The notes: generated from the letters alone by a model not told the origin. 64,000 nt of DNA from Photobacterium angustum (GCF_002954615.1 NZ_MSCJ01000001.1:2666001-2730000), one strand, 5' to 3'. Shown: positions 18,284 to 28,551, counted from the first letter of the stretch. Numbers and translations: made by a program.

Positions 18284-19363
18284 TTAGTGATTAATCACAT
18301 CCCGCAATACTTCATGTGTCACATTAGACACGACTTCAGCACTGCCAATGGATGTCGGTAGAACCAATCGTAGTTGGCCTGATAATACCTTTTTATCGCG
18401 CATCATGTGCTTAATAAAATCATCGAAGCCCATTGTTTCAGGTGCGATTACCGGTAGCTTTGCTCGCTCATGTAGTCGAATAATTCGCGCTACATCGTCA
18501 TCACTAATAAGGCCTTGTATTGCAGCAGTTTTAGCCGCTAGTACTGTACCTGCCGACACCGCTTCGCCGTGCAGCCAGTTACCATAGCCCATCTCTGCTT
18601 CAATCGCATGACCAAATGTATGACCGAGATTAAGTAAAGCTCGTACACCTGATTCTTTTTCATCAGCCGCAACAACATCTGCCTTAATTTGACAACAACG
18701 TGCAATGGCATAACACAATGCATCGTTATCGAGTGCTTGTAAGCGTTCAATGTTGTCTTCTAACCAGACAAAAAAGTCGTGATCGGCAATAATGCCATAC
18801 TTGATCACTTCAGCCATTCCCGCTGCAAACTCACGTTCAGGTAGGGTTTGTAAGCAGTGATTATCAATCACTACCGCTTTGGGCTGATAAAAAGCGCCTA
18901 TCATATTTTTACCCAATGGATGATTCACTGCGGTTTTGCCACCAACAGATGAGTCCACTTGAGAAAGTAATGTTGTAGGTACTTGAATAAAATCTACGCC
19001 ACGTTGATAACTTGCAGCAGCAAAGCCCACGACATCACCAATGACGCCGCCACCGAGCGCTACAATCACAACATCACGACCATAATTACCATCAAGTAAG
19101 AAAGTCATGATTTGATTAAAAGTCTCTAACGTTTTGTATTGTTCACCATCAGGGAGAGAAAGTAATGCCACTTGGCACTCTAATGAACTGATGGTTTCCA
19201 TTACCTGCTGTGCATACAGCGGGGCAACAGTTTCGTTACTGACCACTACCACCCGCTTTCCCGCAGGAATCGCAGATGCAAACAACGCCGAGTTGCAAAA
19301 CAACTCGGCGCCAATTGAAATAGGGTAGCTTCTGTCATCTAAATTGACATTGATCCGTTCCAT
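18284..19363 (-). CDS. aroB: 3-dehydroquinate synthase
   Basis: AroB makes 3-dehydroquinate from DAHP, the second step of the shikimate pathway. It is 359 residues with the NAD-binding segment [15 protein letters not shown], the motif [25 protein letters not shown] split across the active site, and metal ligands in [11 protein letters not shown] and LHGEAV. It lies 24 bp after aroK and 13 bp before damX in the conserved aroKB-damX-dam order. Confidence 0.97.
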   Translation of the reverse strand: MERINVNLDDRSYPISIGAELFCNSALFASAIPAGKRVVVVSNETVAPLYAQQVMETISSLECQVALLSLPDGEQYKTLETFNQIMTFLLDGNYGRDVVIVALGGGVIGDVVGFAAASYQRGVDFIQVPTTLLSQVDSSVGGKTAVNHPLGKNMIGAFYQPKAVVIDNHCLQTLPEREFAAGMAEVIKYGIIADHDFFVWLEDNIERLQALDNDALCYAIARCCQIKADVVAADEKESGVRALLNLGHTFGHAIEAEMGYGNWLHGEAVSAGTVLAAKTAAIQGLISDDDVARIIRLHERAKLPVIAPETMGFDDFIKHMMRDKKVLSGQLRLVLPTSIGSAEVVSNVTHEVLRDVINH

Positions 19364-19387
19364 GGTCAGCTTCTCTCTTTTTGTTGA

Positions 19388-19906
19388 TTAACGCTCTTCT
19401 AGCATTTTGATGATTTGGTTTGCCACTACCTTCGCACTTTGATCATCAGTGCGAACAACGTAGTCAGCTACTTCTTCATATAATGGATTGCGCTCTTCTG
19501 CAAGTGCTTCCAGCACTTCACGAGGCGTATCAGTTTGAAGTAGAGGACGCTTTTTATCGCGTTGAGTTCGAGCTAGTTGCTTCTCGATAGTCGTCTCTAG
19601 ATAAACTACGATACCACGTGCAGAAAGGCGATTACGGTTCTCTTTAGTTTTAACAGAACCACCACCAGTTGCCAGAACAATGCCTTGCTCTTGTGTTAGA
19701 TCGTCGATAACTGCTTCTTCGCGAACACGGAAACCGTCTTCACCTTCAACATCAAAGACCCAACTAATATCAGCACCTGTACGTTCTTCAATAACTGTAT
19801 CTGAGTCAAAGAATTCCATATGCAGCTGCTGTGCAAGGTGTCTACCAATAGTGCTTTTGCCGGCACCCATTGGGCCGACCAAGAAAATATTTCGTTTTTC
19901 AGCCAT
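19388..19906 (-). CDS. aroK: Shikimate kinase I
   Basis: AroK phosphorylates shikimate. It is a 172-residue P-loop kinase from [11 protein letters not shown], with Walker [13 protein letters not shown], the shikimate-binding [11 protein letters not shown] and the GGG motif ATGGGSV. The ATG at 19906 gives the usual N-terminus; a second ATG lies three codons upstream. It heads the aro-dam unit and follows pilQ at a distance of about 390 bp. Confidence 0.97.
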   Translation of the reverse strand: MAEKRNIFLVGPMGAGKSTIGRHLAQQLHMEFFDSDTVIEERTGADISWVFDVEGEDGFRVREEAVIDDLTQEQGIVLATGGGSVKTKENRNRLSARGIVVYLETTIEKQLARTQRDKKRPLLQTDTPREVLEALAEERNPLYEEVADYVVRTDDQSAKVVANQIIKMLEER

Positions 19907-20292
19907 TTTTAGCAATTTTACGCGCGGTTAATAAAACGACACCACCCGCAGGCTCTATTAATTAATAAGCCCGAGGCGCCAAGTTCCTCACATATAATTC
20001 GTGATAAGACAGAAAATTATCTCAGGACTGATAGCTATATTGCAAGCGCTAGTCACTCCTAATCAGTATTTTATTATGCCTGTCCTACCAAAAGAGGTCG
20101 CCATAATGGCTCAGCAGCGGTCTAAGGTCAATCGTAATAACCTTGTAATTCCGCTATCGCTGAGCATGAATACGGCAAAATAATAATTATATAGCCCAAT
20201 AAAAACAACGGATGGAACTAATTTAATAAGAATCCATCCGTTGCTATAACAGTGTAGCTAAATTTTTATGGTTTGTTGATTAGCAGTAAATA
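19907..20292. other. 386-bp gap between pilQ and aroK
   Basis: No convincing gene is present; a 60-codon plus-strand frame at 20001-20183 lacks a ribosome binding site and similarity. The gap carries the pilQ terminator and the aroK leader. An AT-rich palindromic core TATTAATTAATA (about 19956-19967) flanked by GC-rich arms could fold in the aroK leader. Confidence 0.5.
20201..20243 (-). terminator. Intrinsic terminator of pilMNOPQ
   Basis: CAACGGATGGA (20206-20216) and TCCATCCGTTG (20233-20243) form a perfect 11-bp stem with a 16-nt loop, and on the minus strand TTTTT follows. Confidence 0.85.
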
Positions 20293-22017
20293 CTACTGAA
20301 TAACAATTTTAGGCGTCACGAAGATAAGTAATTCACGTTTACCCATTTGTTCCATTTTATGACGGAATAATGCACCTAATACTGGAATATCGCCCAATAA
20401 CGGTACCTTACGTGTCACGTTAGTCATACTATGTTGGTAAATACCGCCTAAGACCACTGTCTCGCCGTTATTTACCAGTACTTGAGTACCAATACGTTGA
20501 GTATTAATAGAAATCGCAGTACCCGTGCCTGTAGGGACATCTTCACCTTTGTTATCTTGAGTCACTTCAAGATCTAACACAAGTTTATCATCCGGTGTAA
20601 TTTGTGGTGTAACCATTAAACTCAGCACTGCTTTTTTAAACGATACCGATGTTGCACCACTGGATGATGCTTCTAAATACGGAATTTCTGTACCTTGCTC
20701 GATATACGCCGTTTTCTTATTGGTTGTCATCAAACGAGGACTAGAGATAATTTCTGCTTTATTTTCAGTCTGTAACGCCGAAAGCTCTAAATCAAGTAAG
20801 ATATTCCCTAGCTTTGCCACTTGGAACGCTATTGAAGCCGCACCTGCGCCAGCACCTAGATTGACGTTAAGGAAATCATCAACGGTTGCATCTTCACCTA
20901 ATAAGCCAGAGCTTGCTAAATTACCTTCAATTGAACCGCCAACCGTCGTATCACCATTAACTTTCGATACCCCCCAACGCACACCAAGCTCATCAATATC
21001 ACCTTCATTAATGGTGACAATACGCGCTTCGATTTGTACCTGCTTAACCGGGATATCAAGTGATGACACAATATCTTTGATACTACGAATATTATCAGGG
21101 GTATCTTTGATGATGAGCGCATTGGTACGCTCATCAACATGTAATGAGCCACGCTCAGAGAGCATCCCAACACCATCAGTACTGCCGCTTAAAAGCTCTG
21201 CAATGTCCGTTGCTTTCGCATAGTTCACTTGAATCAAATCAGAACGCAGACTCAACAACTCTTGTTGCTTGCGCTTAGCTTCCATTACCTGATGTTCGCT
21301 TGCGGTGAGTTCCGCTTTAGGGGCAACCAATAACACAGAGCCACGCACACGCTTATCTAAGTCTTTTGATTGCAGAATAATATCTAACACTTGCGGCCAA
21401 GGCACATCATCAAGACGTAGCGTGACATTACCACTAACAGAATCTGAGACCACCAAGTTAAAGTCGTTATAATCAGCAATTAACTGCAAAACATTACGCA
21501 CAGGGATATCTTGGAAGTTAATTGAGATCGGCTTGCCTTTATAATTGATCTTGGCGTTAGAGCTAGTGCCTTTTACCGCTTTTTTCACACGCTTTTCAAT
21601 GATAACTTCAAGACGCTTACCACGAAGATTATAATCATAATCGTAGCTGCCTTTCATATTGAAAATTAAGCGCGCACCTTTAGATACACGCATAGTTTCT
21701 ATACTATTAACAACCGTTGCAAAATCAACGACATCAAGCGTATAAACCATGTCATCTTTAAGTACGGTATCAAAAATATCTAGCTGCAGTTTGTTACCAT
21801 TACGACGTAAATCAACTAACGACTGCGGCTTATCTAAACGAACGGTTAATACCCCTCGTCCTTTTCCATCACGACGAAAATCAATGGCTTGAATCTGATT
21901 ATCGATCATTCCAGCTGCAGGTACAGCAGCAACACTCGGAAAAGCTAATGCTCCACAGCATAATAGCCAAAGTGTTGCTAGATACTGGCGGCTTAACATC
22001 CACACATTCCCTTTCAT
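20293..22017 (-). CDS. pilQ: Type IV pilus secretin PilQ
   Basis: PilQ forms the outer-membrane ring through which the type IV pilus extends; in vibrios this machine mediates DNA uptake. It is 574 residues with a signal peptide (LATLWLLCCGALAFPSVAA), an AMIN-type domain (about residues 40-135, IQAIDFRRDGKGRGVLTVRL), a secretin/TonB short N-terminal domain (ISINFQDIPVRNVLQLIADYN), an N1 domain and the secretin core ending VPLLGDIPVLGALFRHK and RELLIFVTPKIV. It is the last gene of the pilMNOPQ operon. Confidence 0.96.
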   Translation of the reverse strand: MKGNVWMLSRQYLATLWLLCCGALAFPSVAAVPAAGMIDNQIQAIDFRRDGKGRGVLTVRLDKPQSLVDLRRNGNKLQLDIFDTVLKDDMVYTLDVVDFATVVNSIETMRVSKGARLIFNMKGSYDYDYNLRGKRLEVIIEKRVKKAVKGTSSNAKINYKGKPISINFQDIPVRNVLQLIADYNDFNLVVSDSVSGNVTLRLDDVPWPQVLDIILQSKDLDKRVRGSVLLVAPKAELTASEHQVMEAKRKQQELLSLRSDLIQVNYAKATDIAELLSGSTDGVGMLSERGSLHVDERTNALIIKDTPDNIRSIKDIVSSLDIPVKQVQIEARIVTINEGDIDELGVRWGVSKVNGDTTVGGSIEGNLASSGLLGEDATVDDFLNVNLGAGAGAASIAFQVAKLGNILLDLELSALQTENKAEIISSPRLMTTNKKTAYIEQGTEIPYLEASSSGATSVSFKKAVLSLMVTPQITPDDKLVLDLEVTQDNKGEDVPTGTGTAISINTQRIGTQVLVNNGETVVLGGIYQHSMTNVTRKVPLLGDIPVLGALFRHKMEQMGKRELLIFVTPKIVIQ

Positions 22018-22030
22018 AACTTATCCTTGA

Positions 22031-22546
22031 TTACTGCTGAACTAGCGCCAGTTTAGTCGGTCGTTTAAGCCAACATCCTTTGCCATCTGGTAATGTTTCT
22101 TCGATTTCAATTATTTTGTCGCTAACCGTAAGTACCTTGCCGCGATTTAGACCAATATATTGCCCTGGCTTAATTTTCATTAAGTCGCCTTCAGGTGTAA
22201 AAACTAATCCCCAAAGTTGCTTCTTGTTTCCAATCGCCCCTTTCATTGAGAGTTTTTCTAACGCAAAGTTTTCAAGTTTGCTGAGTTGGCGGTCAAGCTG
22301 AGGTTGCCAACACTCGCCCGTTTCTTTCTTGGCTAGTAACTGCTCTGGAATTGGTTTAACAAACGGTACTCGTTTGCTCGTCATGACAAACTTTTCAGCC
22401 TCAAAGACAAAAGGCTCAGGCAAAGGCTTAACTCGCGCTTTTGCTTCGTTATGGGTCGTTGCGATAAACTCTGCGACAGAATCATCATTGGCCTGACACC
22501 CCACTAAACCAATAACAATAGGTAATAACCACACTACTTTTTTCAT
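22031..22546 (-). CDS. pilP: Type IV pilus assembly lipoprotein PilP
   Basis: PilP is the periplasmic lipoprotein that links the PilN-PilO inner-membrane pair to the secretin PilQ. It is 171 residues with a lipoprotein signal (MKKVVWLLPIVIGLVGC; lipidated Cys17), an unstructured proline-rich linker and a C-terminal beta domain (MKGAIGNKKQLWGLVFTPEGDLMKIKPGQYIGLNRGKV). Only 3 bp separate it from pilO and 13 bp from pilQ. Confidence 0.94.
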   Translation of the reverse strand: MKKVVWLLPIVIGLVGCQANDDSVAEFIATTHNEAKARVKPLPEPFVFEAEKFVMTSKRVPFVKPIPEQLLAKKETGECWQPQLDRQLSKLENFALEKLSMKGAIGNKKQLWGLVFTPEGDLMKIKPGQYIGLNRGKVLTVSDKIIEIEETLPDGKGCWLKRPTKLALVQQ

Positions 22547-22549
22547 AGC

Positions 22550-23164
22550 TTAGCCCTCATCACTATTGATCTTTTCTTGGCTTGGTGTCTTGAAACGATA
22601 GGTCGTTGCAGAGACTTTCAAAGACAAGGTTTCATCAGGCTGACCTAACGGCTTAACTCGACTTAACTCAGCATTGTTTAAGTTAACAATACGAGGCAAG
22701 CTCGCAACGGCTTCCGCGAACTTACCAATTTGCTCGTAATTCCCCGTCAACTGCATATTGATAGGTAATTCGTAATATAACTCGTGCTCAACTCTGGGTG
22801 CCCATTTGATTGATTGGAACACCAAACCATTATTGACACCGATATCATTAATCCCCGCGAGCAAACTCGCTAGCTCTTGCTCCTCCGGTAATTGCTCAAT
22901 CATTTCATTGTAACGGCGGTTTAATTCTGCAACTTGCTCTTTAACCCTCGGCAGTGCAGCGACTTGTGAAGCTCGACTGACTAACTGTGATTTAAGGGTC
23001 TGCTCTTTTTGTTTCATTTGCTCAAGCTGATCATTTTTAGGGCTAACCCAATACCAATAACCAAACGCGCTTAACGCCACAGCCAAGACCGTTGCCACAA
23101 TACATTGAGGCAGCAAAGGCCATTCAGTGATTTCATCTAATTCAAGTTCTTGCCAATCAGCCAT
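22550..23164 (-). CDS. pilO: Type IV pilus inner-membrane protein PilO
   Basis: PilO pairs with PilN in the inner-membrane alignment subcomplex. It is 204 residues, with one membrane segment (CIVATVLAVALSAFGYWYWV), a coiled-coil stretch (QLEQMKQKEQTLKSQLVSRA to NRRYNEMIEQL) and a periplasmic ferredoxin-like domain (ELYYELPINMQLTGNYEQIGKF). One base separates it from pilN. Confidence 0.94.
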   Translation of the reverse strand: MADWQELELDEITEWPLLPQCIVATVLAVALSAFGYWYWVSPKNDQLEQMKQKEQTLKSQLVSRASQVAALPRVKEQVAELNRRYNEMIEQLPEEQELASLLAGINDIGVNNGLVFQSIKWAPRVEHELYYELPINMQLTGNYEQIGKFAEAVASLPRIVNLNNAELSRVKPLGQPDETLSLKVSATTYRFKTPSQEKINSDEG

Positions 23165-23165
23165 A

Positions 23166-23771
23166 TCACTTACCCTTATTAATGTCTTTTTTTGCGACTT
23201 TATTTACTTTTGGTTGCGCAAAAGAAGGCACAGTTAAATCAAAAGAAGCATTGAACTGAGAAAGCTGCTCAGACTGACTACCTTTGGTTGTCACCAAGGA
23301 GTGCATATCAACATTAATGAACCATTTAGATTGCTCTGCCCCGCCAAGTAATGCGGCTAAGTGACCATTAGAGTCACCCACCCCTTTAATGCCGACTCGT
23401 TGTGAGTTCAAATTTAATGATTCAAGATACACACCGCCTGGTACAACATTCGGTAATTGATTCAATAACTGCGTTGCGCGATTACGTGATTGTTGAATAT
23501 CAGCAATCACGTTTAGCCTCAGCTGAATCGCTTTACGCTGCTCTTCTAACTTAGGTAGAAAGGCTAATCGTTTTTCGAGTAAATCAATTTCTTGTTGAAA
23601 TTGGTCATTACGGCCTTGTTGCTGTTGTTGCTGCAAATCTAGGTATTGAACTACCCCATAATTCGCTAAAAACGCGACCAACACCGCAGAAGCCATAAGC
23701 CCGATAAAACGCTGTTTATGTTGCTTACGACGTTCTTCACGCCATGGCAGAAGGTTTAATTTATCGATCAT
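23166..23771 (-). CDS. pilN: Type IV pilus inner-membrane protein PilN
   Basis: PilN is a bitopic membrane protein whose short cytoplasmic N-terminus (INLLPWREERRKQ-type; here IDKLNLLPWREERRKQ) binds PilM. It is 201 residues with one membrane segment (FIGLMASAVLVAFLANYGVV), a glutamine-rich coiled coil and a periplasmic domain. The start overlaps the pilM stop codon by 4 nt (ATGA), which implies coupled translation. Confidence 0.95.
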   Translation of the reverse strand: MIDKLNLLPWREERRKQHKQRFIGLMASAVLVAFLANYGVVQYLDLQQQQQQGRNDQFQQEIDLLEKRLAFLPKLEEQRKAIQLRLNVIADIQQSRNRATQLLNQLPNVVPGGVYLESLNLNSQRVGIKGVGDSNGHLAALLGGAEQSKWFINVDMHSLVTTKGSQSEQLSQFNASFDLTVPSFAQPKVNKVAKKDINKGK

Positions 23772-24751
23772 GCCATCCCCCGTAACGCTAATCCGGTCGC
23801 GACAGCATATTGACTCGACATATCACTCGGCAATATCACTTTCTTCGGCTGGCTAAAATGTTCGAACGGTTTGATCCAAACAACCTCTAATCCCACTAAC
23901 TGCTTTAATAGGGCATCTGAAATCAAGGACTGACAACCACCAGCAAGCCATAACCCTTTAATGCTACAGCGAGGATGTGTTGAGTTATAAAGCTGAATTT
24001 GGCGCTTTAATTGTTCAGCAAATTGCTCGGTAAAACGCTCGACAGTATTCTCTTCTTCAGCATCTTGTTGATATGGTGAATCCTCAAATTGACTAGTACC
24101 AAAGCGAATTTCACGATGGTAAGCATTGCTACCTTCCGGTTTCATGCAAAATTCTGTGTGGCATTTACCGACATCAACCAGCCCCCACTGCGTATACTGA
24201 CTGCCTATCTCAGCTAAATATTCGGTTAGCCATAACAATGCGTTGGTCTGTAATTCAACGACCGTTGGTTTAAAGCCAACTTTCTTTAACACAGTAACGC
24301 GGCTATCGATGGTTTCTTTACGAGAAGCAAAGACTTGATATGGTGCTGTAGTGGCTACTTCTGAGAAACGTTCACTCACCATTGGGAAATAATCAAACCA
24401 CAGCTCTTCAACAGGAAAAGGGGACGCAGCGCCTAAGGCTTGGACGATCGCAAACTCAGCCTCATCTTCATTGAGACTGGTATCGAGTTGGACAACTTTG
24501 CTGATAACAGCACTATCTGGTAAGGCTAAAGTAACGTTTTTGGCTTGCCACGGCAGTTGTTTCTTTAATTGACGTATTGCTGACAACAGCGCTGTCGCAT
24601 TTACATTATGCTGTTCGTTGATTACCGATTTGGTTAATTCAACCTCAGCGTATGCAGCCAATTCAAACTGATCTTTTTTCTGCTGTAGCGCCACAGCTTT
24701 TATGCTATGGCTACCAATATCTACCCCAACACTTAATGGGTTCCGAAACAT
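23768..24751 (-). CDS. pilM: Type IV pilus actin-like ATPase PilM
   Basis: PilM is a cytoplasmic actin-like protein that binds ATP and the PilN N-terminus. It is 327 residues with phosphate-1 motif VGVDIGSHSIKAVAL, the motif WGLVDVGKCHTEF (phosphate 2) and the adenosine motif LWLAGGCQSL. It is the first gene of pilMNOPQ and is divergent from mrcA across 148 bp, an arrangement conserved in gammaproteobacteria. Confidence 0.95.
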   Translation of the reverse strand: MFRNPLSVGVDIGSHSIKAVALQQKKDQFELAAYAEVELTKSVINEQHNVNATALLSAIRQLKKQLPWQAKNVTLALPDSAVISKVVQLDTSLNEDEAEFAIVQALGAASPFPVEELWFDYFPMVSERFSEVATTAPYQVFASRKETIDSRVTVLKKVGFKPTVVELQTNALLWLTEYLAEIGSQYTQWGLVDVGKCHTEFCMKPEGSNAYHREIRFGTSQFEDSPYQQDAEEENTVERFTEQFAEQLKRQIQLYNSTHPRCSIKGLWLAGGCQSLISDALLKQLVGLEVVWIKPFEHFSQPKKVILPSDMSSQYAVATGLALRGMA

Positions 24752-24899
24752 CCGTGTTATGCTCCCATGTGGCGAAAAAACAAACTATTTCGAATAAACA
24801 CCATCAATGGCATTAATTTTCTTTTTGTTATCTTTATACTAGTAATTGAAAGATAATGGATAATGACAATTAGCACGATGGCGTAACGGGAAATCTCAA

Positions 24900-27524
24900 G
24901 TGAAGTTCATAAAGCGATTACTAATACTTGCATTAATTTGCATAATTCTTGGAGTTGGTACTATTTTTGGCTTTTATCTGTATGTAAAGCCAGACCTTCC
25001 AGATGTAGCAAAGTTAAAAAATGTCGAGCTGCAAACACCGATGCAGGTGTATAGCGAAGATGGTAAACTGATCTCACAGTTTGGTGAAAAGCGACGTATA
25101 CCTCTGACATTAGATGAAATTCCTCTTCTCATGCGAGAGGCTTTTATTGCGACGGAAGATAGTCGTTTTTATGAGCACCCAGGTGTCGATCCTATCGGTA
25201 TTGCCCGTGCAGCTTTTGTCGTATTGACATCAGGATCAGCTCGTCAAGGTGCCAGTACCATTACCCAACAGCTTGCACGAAATTTCTTCTTATCCAATCA
25301 GAAGAAAATTATGCGCAAAATTAAAGAAGCTTTCATTGCTATTCACATTGAAAAGCTGCTGACTAAAGATCAAATTCTTGACCTCTATTTAAACAAAATT
25401 TACCTCGGTTATCGCGCCTATGGTGTAGGTGCTGCAGCGCAGGTGTATTTTGGTAAAACGGTTGATCAACTGACATTATCTGAAATTGCAGTTATTGCGG
25501 GCTTGCCAAAAGCACCATCCACAATGAATCCAATTTATTCCATTGACCGAGCAACAACTCGTCGTAATGTCGTTTTAGGTCGTATGCTTGAAGAAGGCTA
25601 CATCACCAAAGCACAAATGGATGCTGCGCGCGCTGAACCTATAGTCTCTCACTATCATGGCGCAGAAATTCAACTTTACGCACCTTATGTTGCAGAGCGT
25701 GCTCGTGCATGGATGGTGGATCGCTATGGTGCTGCTGCGTACGAAAAAGGCATGAAGGTATATACGACCATCAATAGCAAACTTCAGCTTGATGCCCAGC
25801 AAGCCGCAGTCAATAACCTGCTAAATTATGACCACCGTCATGGTTACCGTGGTCCAACAGCCGTTCTTTGGAAGCCAGGGCAGCCGGCATTAAATGCCAA
25901 TCAAATTGTAAATAAACTTCAAGATCAGCCTATCTATGGCAAGCTTATCCCTGCTGTCGTAACGAAAGTTGATGGTAAAACCGCAGCTATCGTGACTAAA
26001 AATGGTGATATTGCCACTATCGATTGGAATGGTATGAAGTGGGCTCGCAAGTTCCTTTCTGACTCTAGTCAGGGTCCAGCTCCCAAAAAAGCCAGCGATA
26101 TCCTTACTGCAGGTCAACAAATTTGGGTTCAACATAACCAAAATGTTGTGAGTGATAAAAAAGACGGTGCAACAGTCACGACGAATCAATGGCTACTTAG
26201 CCAAGTTCCTGCGGCAAATACGTCTTTTGTTGCTATGTCACCAGAAAATGGTGCCGTGTTGGCAATGGTCGGTGGTTTTAATTACACCCGAAGTAAATTC
26301 AACCGTGCAACGCAATCTATTCGTCAGGTAGGCTCAGGTATTAAGCCATTTATTTACTCTGCAGCAATAGAGAAAGGCTTAACCCTCGCAACTCTCATTA
26401 ATGATGCGCCAATTACTAAATGGGATAAATGGCAAGGTACAGCATGGCGCCCTAAAAATGCTGATGGTAAATATGGTGGTCCTACCCGTGCTCGTATCGG
26501 TCTAGCTCGCTCAATTAACGTAATGGCTATTCGTGCACTTCGTATTGCTGGGCTAGATTTCACCATTGATTACCTTACTCGCTTTGGTTTTAAACGTGCA
26601 GATTTACCTCGCGCAGAGCCTATTGCTCTTGGTGCTGGTAGCTTAACGCCACTAGAACTTGTACAAGGTTACTCAGTATTTGCTAATGGTGGTTATGCTG
26701 TTGAACCGTTCTTAATTAACAAGGTTGATAACAATGATGACCAGTTAATTTACTACGCTGATCCTGCTGTTGTTTGTAACGATGCATGTCAAGCAACAAA
26801 CCCACAAGCAAAAATGCAAGTGGCAATGGCAACCGCTGTTGAAGATCATAAATTCGATCAATCAACAGATACCACAACAACGACTACGGCAACTACCACA
26901 GCGCCGAGTGAAACTGAAAAACCAACGCCGGAAGATCTAGAAAAAGTGATACCTATGCCACCAGTTCGCTACGCACCAGAGGTGATCAGCGAGCAGAATG
27001 CGTTCCTTGTGCGCGAAATGCTAAACAGTAACATCTGGGGTGAGCCGGGACATCTATATGGGACAGGCTGGCGTGCAAGAGTACTTAAGCGTCATGATAT
27101 TGGTGGTAAAACAGGTACAACCAATAACGCGAAGGATGCATGGTACACAGGTTATGGTCCAAACATTGTGGCAACGACTTGGGTTGGTTTTGATGATCAT
27201 CGTCGTGAATTAGGTCGCACCAGTTGGAACAATAATCTTGGTAAAAACCAAACAATCGGTGGTGAGTTCGGTGGTAATGCTGCACAACCCGCATGGATTA
27301 ACTTTATGCGTCAGGCGTTGAAAAATACCCCTGAACAAGAAAAGCAAATTCCAAGTGATATTGTAAAAGTGCGTATCGACCGTGCAACAGGTCAACTGTC
27401 AAACCGTAATGATGCAAGCTCAATGTATGAGTATTTCATTAAAGGTACTGAGCCGACACGCTCTGTACAGCAAGCGGTATCAGAGCAAAAATTTGATACA
27501 GAAACGGCTGAAGAGTTGTTCTAA
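24900..27524 (+). CDS. mrcA: Penicillin-binding protein 1A
   Basis: PBP1A is a bifunctional peptidoglycan synthase anchored in the inner membrane. It is 874 residues with an N-terminal membrane segment (LLILALICIILGVGTIFGFYLYV), a GT51 transglycosylase domain with the catalytic glutamate in ATEDSRFYEHPG and QGASTITQQLARN, an OB-like insert, and a transpeptidase domain with SGIKPF (SxxK), SIN and KTGTTNNAKDAWYTG. A GTG start is used. A threonine-rich stretch (TDTTTTTTATTTAP, about residues 660-675) interrupts the transpeptidase domain before the KTGT motif. Confidence 0.96.
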   Translation: MKFIKRLLILALICIILGVGTIFGFYLYVKPDLPDVAKLKNVELQTPMQVYSEDGKLISQFGEKRRIPLTLDEIPLLMREAFIATEDSRFYEHPGVDPIGIARAAFVVLTSGSARQGASTITQQLARNFFLSNQKKIMRKIKEAFIAIHIEKLLTKDQILDLYLNKIYLGYRAYGVGAAAQVYFGKTVDQLTLSEIAVIAGLPKAPSTMNPIYSIDRATTRRNVVLGRMLEEGYITKAQMDAARAEPIVSHYHGAEIQLYAPYVAERARAWMVDRYGAAAYEKGMKVYTTINSKLQLDAQQAAVNNLLNYDHRHGYRGPTAVLWKPGQPALNANQIVNKLQDQPIYGKLIPAVVTKVDGKTAAIVTKNGDIATIDWNGMKWARKFLSDSSQGPAPKKASDILTAGQQIWVQHNQNVVSDKKDGATVTTNQWLLSQVPAANTSFVAMSPENGAVLAMVGGFNYTRSKFNRATQSIRQVGSGIKPFIYSAAIEKGLTLATLINDAPITKWDKWQGTAWRPKNADGKYGGPTRARIGLARSINVMAIRALRIAGLDFTIDYLTRFGFKRADLPRAEPIALGAGSLTPLELVQGYSVFANGGYAVEPFLINKVDNNDDQLIYYADPAVVCNDACQATNPQAKMQVAMATAVEDHKFDQSTDTTTTTTATTTAPSETEKPTPEDLEKVIPMPPVRYAPEVISEQNAFLVREMLNSNIWGEPGHLYGTGWRARVLKRHDIGGKTGTTNNAKDAWYTGYGPNIVATTWVGFDDHRRELGRTSWNNNLGKNQTIGGEFGGNAAQPAWINFMRQALKNTPEQEKQIPSDIVKVRIDRATGQLSNRNDASSMYEYFIKGTEPTRSVQQAVSEQKFDTETAEELF

Positions 27525-27540
27525 ACGCTGTTACCGATAT

Positions 27541-27571
27541 AAAAAGAGCGCTCATTGAGCGCTCTTTTTTT
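27541..27571. terminator. Bidirectional terminator mrcA/oxyR
   Basis: AGAGCGCTC and GAGCGCTCT pair around ATT, with an A-tract before and T-tract after; it serves both convergent genes. Confidence 0.9.
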
Positions 27572-27588
27572 ATTTCAGTAAACAGAGA

Positions 27589-28500
27589 TTATGGCTGAGT
27601 ATGTTTAGCAAAAACTTCTGGCATTTTTTCTTTGATCACTTCAGCTAGCTTTTCATATCGCGCTTTAAGTGGTGAGCCTGGACGATAGGCTAATGTGATC
27701 AAACGCGTTGGCTGAGGATGTTTCGCTGCGATATAACACACCCCATCACGGCAATGCTCTTTCGGGCTTGCCAATTGTGGTAGTAACGTAATACCACTGC
27801 CCGCTGCAACCATGTTACGTAACGTTTCTAAACTGGTGGCTTTAAAGCGACCGTCATCACGCGCGCCTGCTGCAAAACAAAAACCAAGAGCTTGATTACG
27901 TAAACAGTGTCCGTCTTCTAGCATCAATAAACTTTCGCCGTGCAACAAAGACATATCAATATCTTTTTCACTCGCCCATTTATGTGTTTCAGGCACAGCT
28001 AACATCATCGGCTCATCATAGAGCGGCAACTCAATGAACGGTTCACTTTCTTTTACCGCAGCTAAAATAATGCAATCTAATTTGCCTTCTTCTAACTGTT
28101 GTACCAATTGATGAGTTTGCGCTTCATGTAAAAAAAGTTCTAACTCAGGAAATGCTTCTTTCAAGCTTGGGATAATTTGCGGTAACAGGTACGGACCAAC
28201 CGTTGGAATAAAACCAATATGCAGCGGTCCAGACATACTTTCTCCTTGCACACTAGCAAGTTCTGTAAGTATTTTGACTTCAAGCAACACTTTCTGTGCC
28301 TGAGCGACTAAACTCAGACCTGCGTCAGTGAACAGTACTCGACGGCTAGTTCTTTCTAATAATGAAACACCTAGCTCATCTTCTAGTTTTCTTATTTGTC
28401 CACTTAATGTGGGCTGACTGACGTAACAAGCTTCGGCTGCTTTGCGAAAATGTTTGTGCTCAGAGAGAGCAACAAGATATTCCAGATCACGAATATTCAT
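27589..28500 (-). CDS. oxyR: Hydrogen peroxide-sensing regulator OxyR
   Basis: OxyR is the LysR-type sensor of H2O2. It is 303 residues from MNIRDLEYLVALSEHKHFRKAA, with the helix-turn-helix near residues 18-38. The redox pair is Cys199 and Cys208 in GHCLRNQALGFC, the same numbering as E. coli OxyR, which supports the ATG at 28500 over one two codons upstream. It is divergent from a peroxiredoxin-glutaredoxin gene, with an excellent OxyR operator starting 15 bp before its own start codon, so autoregulation is likely. Confidence 0.97.
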   Translation of the reverse strand: MNIRDLEYLVALSEHKHFRKAAEACYVSQPTLSGQIRKLEDELGVSLLERTSRRVLFTDAGLSLVAQAQKVLLEVKILTELASVQGESMSGPLHIGFIPTVGPYLLPQIIPSLKEAFPELELFLHEAQTHQLVQQLEEGKLDCIILAAVKESEPFIELPLYDEPMMLAVPETHKWASEKDIDMSLLHGESLLMLEDGHCLRNQALGFCFAAGARDDGRFKATSLETLRNMVAAGSGITLLPQLASPKEHCRDGVCYIAAKHPQPTRLITLAYRPGSPLKARYEKLAEVIKEKMPEVFAKHTQP

Positions 28501-28514
28501 TGGCATGTCTTATA

Positions 28515-28551
28515 ATAGGATTTAACTATTGAAACCATAGCAGCAAACGAT
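28515..28551. promoter_or_regulatory. OxyR operator, four half-site blocks
   Basis: ATAG (28515), CTAT (28526), ATAG (28537) and CGAT (28548) lie exactly 11 bp apart with 7-bp spacers, matching 15 of the 16 block bases of the consensus ATAG-N7-CTAT-N7-ATAG-N7-CTAT. The last block touches the candidate -35 of the peroxiredoxin promoter, the usual position for activation. Confidence 0.82.

Noticed and set aside
20001..20183. 60-codon plus-strand frame between aroK and pilQ
   Set aside because: No ribosome binding site, no family resemblance, and it overlaps the leader region of aroK on the other strand.
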